From Antedon bifida (Eukaryota; Echinodermata; Crinoidea; Comatulida; Antedonidae): a DNA stretch of 64,000 bases. Location of the stretch: positions 20,498,417 through 20,562,416 of the forward strand of contig OY727101.1 of NCBI GenBank assembly GCA_963402885.1, in the 5' to 3' direction. Each line of letters opens with the position of its first letter. Position 1 is the stretch's first letter. The position numbers were made by a program, and so were the translations under genes. Positions 22,990 to 38,030 of this stretch are shown here, piece by piece. Below the pieces are notes generated by a model. The model made no database searches and was not told the DNA's origin. It saw only the letters and a program-made list of their open reading frames with translations.

Positions 22990-25900
22990 TTATGTTAGGC
23001 CAACAACCCCCGTTTTTTCAACAACAAAGTAACATTTATTATTTGGTAGATGAGGAGAGAAAATTACCTCCATACAACGTACAACACTCTCTGTTGGGTT
23101 AAGTTCTGGTCTACGCTTCTCAGAGTCAGACTGCGTATCTACGTTCAGTCTGTAATTGGTGCGTGAAATCATTAAACGAACCTTCACAAAATTTGCCCAT
23201 GTTAGTCCAAGTGCCGGAAGTACTGAAGGCTCAAAAACATTGGATGAACGTTTCATGTTTGCTGTTACCTAAGAAAAACAATGGAAAAATAAAATGAAGA
23301 TAAATGCAATTTAGAGTAGAGTATTATGCTCTGACGACACTGTAGCACATAACATTCTATTGATTTCTATACCACAACAAAGTAACGCATCGCAGTGCTG
23401 TATCAACTCAAAGTGCTGTATTGCGTAATCACAAGTGGGAACCGACGACGCAACAGTGCTACAAACATCGTAGGTTTGATTTCACGCAGGCAGAGGCAAG
23501 CACATTTATGTACAAATAAACTGCCAAGACCTAATTAGTGTGATGAAACAGCATCTTTAAATATTTATAGACAATACCTGATTAACACAAACAACTGGAA
23601 CATCATGTTGTAAACTAAGCCAGTTAAGTTTAGCTCCAACAGACTGGATATGCTTTGCACGCTGGGCAACTTCATTTGAGTCGTACTCGCATCGGAATAT
23701 TGCAGCTATTGAGTCAATCACGACTAATTTGATGAGGCCACGGCTTAGAAGAATTGGAATACGCTTGGTGATACAATGCCATAGTTGGTCCTAAATCATA
23801 TAAATACAATTAATCAAAATTGTTATTGTTATAAATTATATAAGAGTTGTGTGGAAAGGGGGATAAATGCTGTTGTTTTGTTTACTAAAATAGTTGTCAT
23901 TTTGTTTACTGAAATAGAGCATATTTAGTTTTAATCATCATTAATTGGTCAAATGAAGAGTGGTTCCGCTTGCTCGCACCTGAATAAACTGGGCACAGTC
24001 AAACAAACTGAGAGCTAGAGTAATGATAGTGGGAGCTACTCCGGCTCTCTTCAAGTTAGTTGCTTCACAGCCTGGTCATTCTTCCTGATCTAATTTCAGT
24101 CATTAAAACTAACCGATATATTCTAGTTTAGGCAATTTCACTGTGAAGAAAAGCGTTTTTAATCAGACTGAACCCTTTTTCACCGACTGCTCCATTTAAG
24201 TTTGAATGAAATAAGTTCTGTGAGAATGAGACTAGATTAACGAAATGTTCTTACCGATTCTGATATGTGCTCAACATAGATGTGATCTCCTAACTTAAGC
24301 TTGGATGCCATTTCACTGCCAACTTTGTGGTTGAACATTTGAATCATTTGATGTAATCGTTTACTTGGGAAAGCATCCTCTGTGCAAATGTAGACAGCTC
24401 CTACATTCATGATAAAGCTATATGAATTAAACTGAGCTAGGCCTAGGTTAGGCTGGGGGTACTATCTGGTTTGATGATGGTATATCAATTTTACTTTTTA
24501 AACAATTCTTTATAGTTGGTTAAGTGCCAAGACTAACCATCCCAATACATAAAAGAATAAGTACAGTATTAAGTTACAAAATGAATATGGTATACCTCCT
24601 TCTAAACCACCCATAGATTTTGGGCACTGAACCGTTAGACAGAGCTGAATACATAACTGGGTCTTTCCTGATGCGCTTTCTCCTGCTATTTCAGTGATAC
24701 CCTGCGAGAGGATCCCTCCTTGTAGAAAAGCATCAAGATGTGGGCAACCTAGACTCAGTTTCTGGACTATCATAGATGCATTACATTCTTCACGTTTTAT
24801 ATTTAACACTTTTAAAAAAATAATAAATTAAGCACTCATGAGGAACTGAGCAAAATACAATAATAACAAGCTTTTGTGATATCACCAATATACAATACAA
24901 ACGCACAAAAATTCAGAATGATAACTTAAAACAAGGGAATAAAGGCAAGTACTATACTTGACAACAATTAATTTATACCAAGTAAAAATTAATTCACTAA
25001 CAGTAACTGATTTTAGAAATGATCATGAGGCCATTCATAACACACTCAAACATGCACATACAAAGATTGTGATAATTAATAAACATCAAATAATATACAA
25101 TGATATATCAACAAAACAATTTTAGTTTTAATTCCTGGTTTAACATCCCTGGATGATATAGGAAACTATTATGATTGTGAGAAAAAAATTAAAAAGTGCT
25201 TCCAAGTACTCATCCTATCTATTGTAAATCTTGTACAAGTCAATGTGCCTCTAGTACTTTCACTTTTTATTTATTCTGTCATTGGAGTAGAATTCATACT
25301 GAATTGCATTATTATTATAATGTCAAGGTCAGGGTATGTTGTTATTTTTAGTGTTACACACCAAAGACAGACAGCTCATTATTAAAGTCTGTAGACTTGT
25401 TTCCAGTGGGCTACTTCTGGTGTTGAATTGGGCTCTTTTTCGAAGAGTGTGAGCCATGTTGCACACCAACGGCTTAACGTCTCATCCAAAAGACGGTGCG
25501 CTATCTACATGTATTGTATTCCAACCTGCGCAAGTTGGAACACACGGAGAGAGCGGCGATGGGATTTGAACCGTGGACCAAAGGGGAACCTATGGTCTTT
25601 ATGGTTCAGCGCAGAACACAGCGACTACATCTCCACCACTTCAGCCGACTGTGCTATGCTGCTCTTAGTGTTGTATGCATTTCCTTGGTACCATATGAAT
25701 GTGTATGAATATATGTTCCCTGCTGCCTCTGATTATAATCCCTCTACCCCCAAATTGATGTTTACTTTCAGACATGATGCTGAATTATACCTGAGAGTAT
25801 AGTCTCTTCTAATTATTTTCTCAAACTTTCACATCAAGGACCAGACTCCTGGAACATACTCAGTCATGTGGTAAAGACTAATTTGACTGTTGTGAAACTG

Positions 25901-26574
25901 ACCTGTTGTTACTGGTGTTTGGTAAGCTGCCTCAGAGATGACCTGTACAAGGATATTAACCTCACGTGGGCTCAGACCAGTAGCTCTTTCCAGGTCAGGT
26001 TTTGAAAGACAGAGGACCGATGGTAATGTCTTTAATCCAGCTTTAGAAGATATTAAATAAATAGATCACCTAATAAATTAAATATTTAACCATTAATTAA
26101 GGAAAAATTTAAAAAATTGATATTGGCCAAGTAATTAATAAATATAGGTTATCCAATCAGCTGACAAAACATATTCTTTTTTATTTAAAATTTAGAAAAA
26201 TGAACGACGAAGCTTTGTTGGTGTATCAAACTCCTTGCGCTAAGCCTATCCATAATAAATAATATTTATTATTTGAATGAATATCCTTTAATTTTATTCA
26301 AATTATCAGTTGCAAAAATTCAAACTGTGCAAATCGCGCATTATGGCACAACATACTCCACGCTCATACTCGACTCATCATTCGCCTATATTTTAGTCTA
26401 GACCCCCCCCCCCCCCCACTTGTATGTAGGCTAGCCTCTCTCTAACTATTAAGGGGAACTAATCGTCCCGCCTACTCTACAGTACCAACAAAGTAAGGTA
26501 GGCCTAGCCTATTAGGTATTATTACCTTTTTTGACACTTATCAAAATCTTTTGTGGCAAATCTAAATTATCCAT
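22990..26574 (-). CDS. XRCC3: DNA repair protein XRCC3 (RAD51 paralogue)
   Basis: Six exons join in phase: 26574-26526, 26040-25903, 24808-24596, 24400-24255, 23790-23578 and 23268-22990. They give 345 aa, against 346 as I recall for human XRCC3. The N-terminus reads [11 protein letters not shown]. Walker A is GESASGKTQ (exon 3) after a [15 protein letters not shown] stretch typical of RAD51 paralogues. [15 protein letters not shown] follows. Walker B is LVVIDSIAA (exon 5), and the C-terminal part has [14 protein letters not shown]3 pairs with RAD51C in the CX3 complex and acts in homologous recombination and Holliday-junction processing in the nucleus and mitochondria. All motifs needed for ATP binding are present. 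The gene is head-to-head with MTIF2, with start codons 975 bp apart. Confidence 0.96.
25405..25640 (-). repeat. SINE-like interspersed repeat in XRCC3 intron 2
   Basis: On the minus strand a B-box-like GGTTCAAATCCCATCGCCGC is followed by GTTGGAATACA and a block reading GGATGAGACGTTAAGCCGTT. The last block recalls a widely shared SINE/LINE-related sequence of marine animals, a recollection not checked here. GC content is well above the surrounding intron. The plus-strand frames over it are not genes. Confidence 0.4.
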
Positions 26575-27549
26575 TTGTTTGCCCAATGTCTGTTCTTACA
26601 CAATAAACAATTCATTGGCCTAAATGTTGTTTAAACATGATTTTTAATGGAAGTTTACAGCATCTATATATTCGATGTTTTGATTGTGGCGCTCTTTACA
26701 CTCAGATGATTTTGTGCGGTCTCACAATTAGGCGTCAACAAACCTTAAAGTAGCGTCAACTACCCTCTGGAATACTAATCTGTCATCAAACATACCTGTA
26801 TTATTAGAGTTATGAATTAAATGAAATGAATGAATTAAAAAAAAACAAGATTTGAATTTACGGTTGTTGTTCATTGGTGATATTTACGGTAAAATTTATT
26901 TCTGAAGCAGCAGTTGACGCTTTATAACGTAGGTGACGCTTGCAGGTGATAGTGAATATGAGCGCGGTCGATCGTCGAGCATGGGAAATTAGCTCTCGAG
27001 CTAGCTGGCCTAGATGATGATTCACGACCTGCCTGAATACTTTATTTATATATTTAGCTGGATTAATGAAGGTTTGTTCTCAGTATTTGTAGAATAAAAT
27101 GTTGCCATAAAAAAATATCTCCTAGGCTCCTAGGCCTAGCTAGGCGGCTAGTAGCCTAGCCTACTACTAGTCTATGCTAGGCCTACTAGGCCTAGCCCTC
27201 TAGGCCCTCTAGCCTAGTGTACTACTCTAGATAGAGTAGAGCCTAGATTTAGCTAGGCATATATAAGCATAATGATTATGCTTATATATGCCTAGCTAGA
27301 GGCTAGTAGGCCTACCTAGAAGGCCTAAAACCAGTTTACTCCACTCAAACATTCTCGGTACCCTGCTGTGCAAAATTTAAAGTAAAATGTATTATTGTCC
27401 TGTTCTGTTACTTTACAATTTTAGGTGGGATACTATTACTACAGTAATCCACCACAATCATGTACATGTTTATCAAATTGCCAACTTTACTACAAATTTA
27501 TATTTATCTTTTTATTTTCTATTACAGAAAGCCATAAAAATTAACCAAG
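26575..27549. promoter_or_regulatory. Shared upstream region of XRCC3 (-) and MTIF2 (+)
   Basis: This 975-bp interval separates the two divergent start codons. A good acceptor (TTTTCTATTACAG, ending 27533) precedes the MTIF2 ATG by 16 bp, so MTIF2 has at least one upstream non-coding exon in here. There is a dense cluster of TAGGCCTA/CTAGGCC motifs at 27120-27330 and a 49-bp near-perfect palindrome at 27250-27298. No TATA box is evident. Confidence 0.55.
27250..27298. repeat. 49-bp palindrome (24-bp perfect arms, 1-nt centre)
   Basis: The left arm TAGCTAGGCATATATAAGCA plus TAAT is matched exactly by its reverse complement after a single G at 27274. It could extrude as a cruciform or form an RNA hairpin. 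It lies ~250 bp upstream of the MTIF2 start codon. Confidence 0.95.
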
Positions 27550-30500
27550 ATGTCATCATGTAAGCTGTCTTCCTATCTGTATAAACAAAGTATCCAATGT
27601 AGATTATATAGGCCTAGCAGCTCATTATCAGCTGCTAAACTTGCAAGAAAATGGACACAAGGATATTTAGTACACTCAAAATATACTCACACTCACAGAC
27701 ATATGAGTGTACTCTGTCAAAATTGTCAAAAGAAATATGCATTTTCAGATATTTCTTTAAATTTGACGAGAAGGAGTTGCAAAACGTTAGCATCTACAAC
27801 CAAAAAGAAGAAGAAAAAGTTGGATCCAAGTAAATTTGGCGAAGGAAAAGGGAAGAAAATTGTAGATGTTGAGAAGGCAATGACAGTGTCCAGTCTTGCA
27901 GATGCAATGGGAGTTAAAAGAGGTATGTTTTTGATAAATGGTACAGTGTAGTGCTAAGGTGTGTAAACAGAGTCAGTAAGAACGAACTCAGTACATGAAT
28001 TAGCTGGAGGAGTGTGAACAAACTTGGGAGATGTATTCCTGGAATTGAGTGTAAAGCTCTGTCTACACTATCAAACTTTGTGTGACAAAAAGATGTGATG
28101 TGCACATATATGGAAATGATGATGTCATATCACTACCATGTTTGGGCATATCACTACCATATTTGGGCACATCACACTTTTTTTGTCAAACTAGTTTGAT
28201 AGTGTAGACAGTTTTAGAGAAAGGATGCTTGATATATGATAATAAATATAAAAAATGTAATTTTATTCTTTTTCAGATCATGTTTATGATGCAATGGAGG
28301 TAACATCAAATCTAAATAGATTCAAGCCTGATACCAGTAAGATTCCTATATAAACATTTTACGTCCTCTTACTTTGTTATTATAATGTAATTTATTATAA
28401 AAAATATAATTTAATATAAATAATTGATATTTTGAAATATATATTTATATATATATATAAAAAAGAGTAAACCATATCAAATAGAATTGTTAAATTGTCC
28501 TCTTACAGTTTTGGATTTTGATGTTATCAGAGATATTATTAAGAAATCTAACATGGTGTACACATTTAAACGTGAAGAAACATCACAAGTTGAAAAGAAA
28601 AGTCTTGATGCTGTACGACGGTATGATTTTAACTTTTCTTGAAATCTACTTTCAAGACTACATGTTATTTTGATCGTTAAACTTTTCAACCCTCTTAATT
28701 TAAAAAATAATATTCCTGATATATCTTCATTATATAGTTTTTCTACTTTTTTTGATTAATCAGAAATTGTATTGCCGATAGTCACTTCTGTCATGGGCCC
28801 TAAAGCCTTCAAGCATGAGCAGCCTCAACGCAATTGCCCAGGGGTGGAAAGCCCCTTACGAGTGCTAAACCAGGGGCCTGCTATTGCTCCTCATTAATCC
28901 GCTCTGTGACCAGCTCATCCAGCCCATCCAGAATATACAATTACTGTAAACTCCAATAACCCTTTATTAAACTACAGTACTAAAAATATTGATTTTGTTA
29001 ATTGTTGGTAGACCACCATGCGATCCTGCTGTGCTTAAACCAAGACCACCGGTAGTTACCATTATGGGTCATGTAGACCATGGTAAAACCACCCTGCTAG
29101 ATTATTTGAGAAAGACATCCGTAGCGGCAGGTGAAGCTGGTGGTATCACCCAACACATTGGTGCATTTTCTGGTAGGCTATGTTTTTTTTTTTAAACTTA
29201 TACTTTTTTTACAGTGTGCACATAGTTTGCTAAATATAAATAAAAATATTTTTTTATGACAATGCTCTAATAAAGAAACAAAAATTATAGCATTACAATT
29301 GTCTTTTCTATTTTCCATAATTAATATGATTTTCACGCTGCTGCTCTAGCCTGCTACGTCACAAGAGATGACTCATTTATTAACTGAAAGCAAGCAGCAG
29401 TTATAGTATTAGAGACTGACGTTTTTGCTAAAATGGAAACTCGATTATAATTTATAGGTCCCAGCTGCTGGACCCAAAATTCTAACGGTTGAACGACAAA
29501 TCCCAAAGCATTTCTGGTATTTATGAGTCCCATGATATACTGTAATTCGCTGTCAGATAATCATTGAATTATTATCAAAACAGTCCATTAAAGTTTTTGT
29601 TTGTAATAGGATACTTCACAATTGAAGTATCTAGGCATAATGAAATGACCCCCAGACTTGACCTTAGCAATAAAATAAACTAAAGTGACATAAATTGAGT
29701 CTGTGTTTCATATCAAAGTTATTCACTTCTGTAACAAAAAAATAATATTTATTCACGTATAAAAAGAGAGAAGAAACATTTAATTATAACTCAAAAACCA
29801 TTGTCTGACAGACAATTTAAGTATTTTTTGCTATAAATTAGATTTTTTTCAGGTAAAATAACTATTATGTGACAATAAAATGACACATTCAAAAACAAAT
29901 TTGAAATAAAAAAGTATTTTCCAGAGGGACAATATATCTTTAAAACTGTTGCGTCAATAAGCAAACAGCATTTTTTGTAAGAAATATTTCTTGTTATTTT
30001 TCAATTCAATTTATTCTGGATTTCACTCACATAAAAGTATCATGGAAAACAATAATGGAACAAGAATTGTCACAAATGTTTGACCCGGGGACCCATGGTA
30101 CTGTATTATGTGAAAAAGAAGTTAAATTTGTACCCAAGAGAAAATTCCTTATACTCCCAAAAGTTTATTTCATATAATGTGCGGTTCCAGAGCCTTTTAG
30201 AGTACCATGATCAAAGCGTAATTTTTCTTTTTCCATTAGTATCTTTGAAAGATAACCAGAAGATTACATTTCTGGATACGCCAGGTCACGCCGCATTCTC
30301 AGCGATGAGGTCACGAGGAGCACATGTGACTGACATCGTCATCCTTGTCGTTGCTGCTGACGATGGTGTTATGGAACAGACGAGGGAGTCTATAAAGTTT
30401 GCTGAACAAGCTGGAGGTAAATTGATTATCTATAACTAAAATGTAAACATAATTAAGATTAATAATAAAATCACTAATTATCTATAACTAATTGAAATTA

Positions 30501-33500
30501 ATCATTAAGTTTTGATATCACTTTGATGCCTACATTATGTCACTTTGATGCCTACATTATGTCACTTTGATGCCTACATTATGTCACTTTGATGCCTACA
30601 TTATGTCACTTTGATGCCTACATTATGTCACTTTGATGACTGTGACGTTATGTCACTTTGATGACTGTGACGTTATGTCACTTTGATGCCTACGTTATGT
30701 CACTTTGATGCCTACATTATGTCACTTTGATGCCTACATTATGTCACTTTGATGCCTACATTATGTCACTTTGATGCCTACATTATGTCACTTTGATGCC
30801 TACATTATGTCATTTTGATGCCTACATTATGTCACTTTGATGCCTACATTATGTCACTTTGATGCCTACATTATGTCACTTTAGCTTAAATACTGTAGTT
30901 GACTTTGAATTTTTGGAGCGGTTTACTTTTTAACTTGTTTTTATATTTTATGTATTATTAGTTCCGCTGATTGTGGCAATTAACAAATGTGACAAGCCTG
31001 TCGCTGACCCAGTAAGTACACGTTAATTTCCTTCAATCAATAAAGATGTTAGTATGCTACCAAGGTAATAATACCATACTGGGTATAAACCATTACCTTA
31101 TACTTTTGATCTATTTTCTTGCAAAATGAGCTTATACCTGCGCCAGTACGATAATAATAAGGAACCATTTAACACCTGTCTACACTGTCAAACTTTAAAA
31201 AAATGTGATGTGCCCATATATGGACATGATGATGTCATATCACTACCATATTTGGGCATATCAGTGCCATATTTGGCACATCAAACATTTTTTGTCAAAC
31301 TAGTTTCATTGTGTAGACAGAGCTTTAGTGAAAGTTTAGATGCTTGAATATGCTAAAAATGAATTGGAATTTTATGAAATATAAACAAGAAATAGAGAAT
31401 GTCTAATACATAGACATGGTTTTTCAATGAGAAAGTTCCCTTTGGCCCACTTTGAGAGGAAAAACAATTATTCTGTTAACGATGAATTAATGTAAACATA
31501 GGTACAGACTTTATTAACAGAAAGTGAAACACTTTTTACAGTATTAATAGATGTATTGATTGATTGTATATAATAAATTGATTATTTCATCTAACTTGGA
31601 GTCGTTCCAAAATCTGGAATGAATAAACATTATAATGATAATTATGATCTACTTGATTTTTATGTATAAATTTTAGTCTACTCTGTATCATTGTTATACA
31701 GAAATGGGGGTCACGACTTAAAGTTCAATGAACTTACTGTGACCTCCATCCACCCCACTGTATACATATGTTAAAACTGTTATTTGAAGAGTGGAAAAGA
31801 TATTGTCAGAAATACTATTCAAGTTGCTTGTTTACTTAATAAAAATAAAAACACCAGAGCTTTTCCTCTCACTTAAAGTTTGTTCAGTTCTGTGAGTCAT
31901 CTATTTTACATTACATTACAAAACTCCAAAATAAACACTGAAAATAAACCTAAAAAAATAAAGAATTTAGCATGATTATGGGAAAATAAATTCCCACCCA
32001 ATTTAAGAACAATTATCTTCTTGTTATTTAAGGTACTTAAAATATAAAAGTCTTTAAACATAAGTAAATTAAACTTTTACACACATTACTTTCATAGGAG
32101 CAAGCAAAACGTGAGCTTCTTGGTCATGGAATACAATTGGAAGACTTTGGAGGAGAAGTTCAAGCTGTTGAAATATCCGCACTTAAGGTGCTTTCTTAAA
32201 ACATTTATTTAATTACAAAATATACTATTACTAAAAAAGAAAGCATTGACAACAACATTGTTTATGTTTTAAAGGCCACAGAAGTGCTGTCATATTTGTC
32301 TAAATTATTTATATTACTGATTAAGTAAAAGTTGTTTAAATCATTGACGAAATAGTCTCATTTATTTCCTCCACTATTCAATAATAATATTATGTCATGC
32401 CTCGAAAATTACTTAAAGTTGTGTTCAAAAATACAAAAAGTCCAAAAGTGTTTTTTTTTTTTCAAATATTTCTTTCTTTCAAATTAAAGGGAACAAATAT
32501 TGATATATTAGGAGAATCAATCGTAGCCCAGGCAGAGGTGATGGAATTAAAGGCAGATGTAACTGGTTTAGTTGAAGCAAATGTCATTGAATCCAAAGTT
32601 GATAGAGGGAAAGGGTAAGTGAAGTTAGTACATAGTTTAAGAGAATTCCAGTTGATTTGTTATTGTTACTATTAAAAACATTGTTTTCATATTGCAGCCC
32701 TGTTGCAACTATTATTGTTGAAAGAGGAACACTAAAAAAGGGTTGCATACTGGTTGCAGGGAAATCTATGTGCAGGGTCCGCAACCTCTATAATGAACAC
32801 AATCAACAGATTGGTGAAGCACCCCCTAGCACGCCGGTAGAAGTTGCAGGTTGGAAGGAAATTCCAGCAGCTGGGGAGCTTATACTGGAGGTTGAATCTG
32901 AGGTAAATATATGTGAATTTATAGCAGGTTGATGAGATGATTAAAAACAACCTCTGATAACAATTGACGTAATCGTTTTTTGAGAAGTTTTACTTTTGAT
33001 TGTTTGTTTATTTGAACTTTTGAACTTTATGTCTTTATCCATTCGCAAACAATCATTCTGGCGGAGGTAATGATTGATCTATTATTAATTTACAGAAACG
33101 AGCACGAGAGGTTATTGATTGGAGAATGCAACATGAAAAGGAGGAACGGTTAAAACAAGATGCTGTTGTCATTGAGAAAAAAGCGCAAGAGCAACATAAG
33201 GCGCATACAGAGAAGAGGAAAGTAAACAGCCTGTTGACGTGGAAAGAGATCCGTATGCGAAAAGCAGCTGAACAAATGAAGCTTGGTAAAGAAAACGTAA
33301 AAAGCGATCATCCTGAATTAAACATTGTTTTAAAAGGTGAAAAAATAAGACCAGCAGTTTCTTTTAATTTTAGTAGTTTACGGAACATAACGAAAAATAG
33401 ATTAAATTATATCTACTGTATTATAAAAGGAGGGCAAAATAGATTAGATTTGATTTTGATATGCGTACAACAATTATCCATAATTGTAGAGGTTGCACTT

Positions 33501-34738
33501 CCCAACACTATGTTGTGTACAAATAGCTCAACAAGAAAGAAAACCACTGCGATCTCTCCTCCTTTATCAAAACTTACAACTTGAATTTTCATATTGTAGT
33601 GTTATTGTAATTTTTGTTTTGTTTTAGGCGATGTTGATGGATCGGTGGAAGCCATATTGGATGCCATGGCAACCTATGATTCAGATCAATGCACATTGGA
33701 CGTACTACACTGTGGTGTTGGTGTAGTGTCTGATAAAGACGTGGAAATTGCCAACACGTTTGATGGCATTGTTGTTGCCTTCAATGTGGTTGTCAGCAGT
33801 AGTGCAGAAACATTAGCAAATAAACTTGGTGTAACAATTCAAAAACATTCTATTATTTATAAATTAATTGATGATTTAAAGGAAGAATTAAATGAAAGAT
33901 TGCCTCCAGTTGAAGAAGTATCGGTGCTAGGTAAGTATAATTACTGGTTTAGGTTTTAAAGGGAGCCAGCCTATACCACTGAAACCCCATAATGGACACT
34001 TTACACACATCTGATTCAATCATTTTTATAAAGCAAAGTTAGAAATAACTGTGGGCATGAAACCAGCTTACACAGGTAAATAACTAAGCCTGCTTATGGG
34101 CCCTTTGGTGCAACCCTGTGCAGGTGTGTAGTTCACAGTGATGGGTTTTGTTTAGCTGTACGTTTTCATGGAACCATCAAAATGTATAATAAATTCTGTC
34201 TTTTGTTACTAGGTGAAGCCACAGTGTTACAACCATTCACAATATCGGTAGGCAAACGTAAGGTACATGTAGCGGGCTGTAGGGTTAATAAAGGCAGTCT
34301 AAAAATTGGACAGCAATTCAAAGTTGTCCGAAATCAAGAAACAGTTTATGAAGGTACAGTATAGTGCAATATAGAATATAGTAGTAGTGTTTCAGGTGTT
34401 TTATTTATTATACTGACTTCTTGACTGTAAGCCCCAACCAACCATACAATATGTGATACTTAATATTAGCTTGACTACAAGGTTAATACATCTCTCTTGC
34501 ATTCTTCAAAAGACAGAGCAAATATCCACATTTTAGATGTAAACATCCATTGGTTTTATTTTCTTTAGGGCAAGTAACATCGCTGAAACACCATAAAGAT
34601 GACGTCAAGTCTGTGAAAAAGGACATGGAATGCGGACTGTCTTTCAAGGAAAATATAGAGTGTGTTAATGGAGATGTGATTATATGCTATGAAGTATCTC
34701 ATATACCCCAGAAAATTAACTGGGAATTAGGATTCTGA
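27550..34738 (+). CDS. MTIF2: Mitochondrial translation initiation factor IF-2
   Basis: Thirteen coding exons join in phase: 27550-27922, 28277-28336, 28509-28620, 29012-29172, 30240-30416, 30962-31011, 32098-32187, 32490-32614, 32698-32902, 33096-33336, 33628-33930, 34213-34353 and 34569-34738. They give 735 aa, close to the 727 I recall for human. The N-terminus ([20 protein letters not shown]) is basic and Ser-rich, as expected of a mitochondrial presequence. GTPase motifs are in order: G1 GHVDHGKT, G2 [11 protein letters not shown]3 [12 protein letters not shown]4 NKCD, G5 SALK. The basic linker, the IF2 domain ([12 protein letters not shown]) and the C-terminal fMet-tRNA-binding part ([11 protein letters not shown]-like, ending INWELGF) follow. 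The protein places initiator tRNA on the mitochondrial small subunit. Introns hold two CArG MITEs and a 22-bp minisatellite. The gene is convergent with RPS27A. Confidence 0.97.
28053..28216 (-). mobile_element. CArG MITE, copy 3 (MTIF2 intron 1)
   Basis: Ends read AAGCTCTGTCTACACTATCA and TTTGATAGTGTAGACAG. The core has TGATGTCATATCACTACCAT and one perfect CArG box (CCATATTTGG); other family boxes are mutated. Confidence 0.88.
28770..28935. repeat. GC-rich patch in MTIF2 intron 3, probable old interspersed repeat
   Basis: A ~165-bp block much richer in GC than the intron around it (TCATGGGCCCTAAAGCCTTC ... CCAGCTCATCCAGCCCATCC). It has no frame and no splice signals, and no second copy was found in the window. 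A SINE or another repeat is a guess. Confidence 0.3.
30519..30882. repeat. 22-bp minisatellite in MTIF2 intron 5, about 16 units
   Basis: The unit TATGTCACTTTGATGCCTACAT is repeated head-to-tail. Two adjacent units carry the variant TTTGATGACTGTGACGT, and one has a C-to-T change (GTCATTTTGATG). The array sits ~100 bp downstream of exon 5 and ~80 bp upstream of exon 6. Confidence 0.95.
31173..31326 (-). mobile_element. CArG MITE, copy 4 (MTIF2 intron 6)
   Basis: Same family; ends CCTGTCTACACTGTCAAACT and CATTGTGTAGACAGAGC. The core carries CCATATATGG and two CCATATTTGG boxes. Confidence 0.85.
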
Positions 34739-35577
34739 TGAATTAATAAATTTGTTATAAGATTTTATAATGCAAACAGTGGATAGAGTCTCAGTTTGTT
34801 ACCATGTTTTATTATTACATTCTTGTCATTAATTTACAAATGTTGCGAAGGAAATTTCAAGTAAAATTGTGTCAGGAAAGTAAGGCCATATTTATCCAAA
34901 TGGTTTCTCTTCAAATATTTTCAATGTGTATTAATTATTTTGTGAGCGCAACAAGCAACGTCAGGCCTGGCCGACATCGGCCCATGTGAGTGCCAAATGC
35001 CTCCTGGCTGGAGTGCAAAAAAGGACATTTTAGTTGACAATGCAGGATTTGGACAGCTGGTTTGAAAAAGAGGGAGGTTGTGTGAATTATTGGTCACAGG
35101 TCACTAGTTCAAAACACATTTATATGCAATGTTGTTTTGTACTACTGTCATCTCTTTCTCATCTTTGGACGTCATCAGTTGTTAAAATCAGTAATGTATT
35201 AGAATTGGATTCTGTATTTGTTTGGCAGTACAATAAAATATGGTGACAACAGCAAGGTTGCCTGTGCATCTGATAAAGTGTTCTATCAGCACAGTTTTCT
35301 TTGCATTAGACACATGATTAACCATGCCAGGAATAATGAATGCCAATAGCCTCATCCCAAAATTAGTAGGTACAGTACAAATATGAGTAAGTATAATTTT
35401 TTTTTTAATAACTTATTGGTAATAGGACAACAAAAACATCTAGGTTATGTTATGCCGATTCAATTACACTCGGTACACTTTTACAAAAAATAATAGACAA
35501 AAGCTTTTTTTTGTGTATTCCTTTTTTAATCGATAATCAATTCAATTTACATATCTTCACAAAGATAAAGGGAGATT
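34739..35577. other. Convergent intergenic region MTIF2/RPS27A
   Basis: AATAAA at 34745-34750, seven bases after the MTIF2 stop codon, is a likely poly(A) signal. The remainder holds no supported exon; short frames here have no homology I recognise. The two genes end 840 bp apart, tail to tail. Confidence 0.6.
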
Positions 35578-37717
<2,140 letters not shown>

Positions 37718-37724
<7 letters not shown>

Positions 37725-37755
37725 ACGAGCCTTGGCATTGAAGTTTATATTTTTC
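37718..37755 (-). promoter_or_regulatory. RPS27A core promoter with candidate 5' TOP start
   Basis: A TATA-like AATATAAAC lies ~25 bp upstream of a pyrimidine run CCTTTTC (37724-37718), which opens a short exon ending in a strong donor at 37695. Ribosomal protein mRNAs usually start at such TOP tracts and are controlled translationally by mTOR. The exact start is inferred. Confidence 0.55.
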
Positions 37756-38030
37756 TATGAATTGATTTAAAATGTTAGAGATTAAAAAATACTGTTATTT
37801 ATCAGAAAAATGTACCTGCAATTTCTTAATTTTTGTGCTGGTAAATAATTTAGTTAAACGTATAAAATTAGTATTTATATTTAATTACTAATAAAGCTGT
37901 GTAGGTCGTAGGTCAAGATATCCGAAAACTAACGAGTCTTTCCGAATCAAACATAAGCTAGGCCAGAAAATCTGTTGGTAGAGACCCGGAAAAAAGCAAA
38001 ATTCATGCGGGACTAACATTTGTTATTGAC
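37725..38030. promoter_or_regulatory. Bidirectional promoter region RPS27A (-) / TTC7 (+)
   Basis: Only ~306 bp separate the proposed RPS27A start site from the TTC7 ATG. No other exon fits, so both promoters and the TTC7 5' UTR must lie here. No TATA box is visible on the TTC7 side. Confidence 0.6.

Noticed and set aside
25428-25802. 124-codon plus-strand frame
   Set aside because: It overlaps a SINE-like repeat in an XRCC3 intron and resembles no protein.
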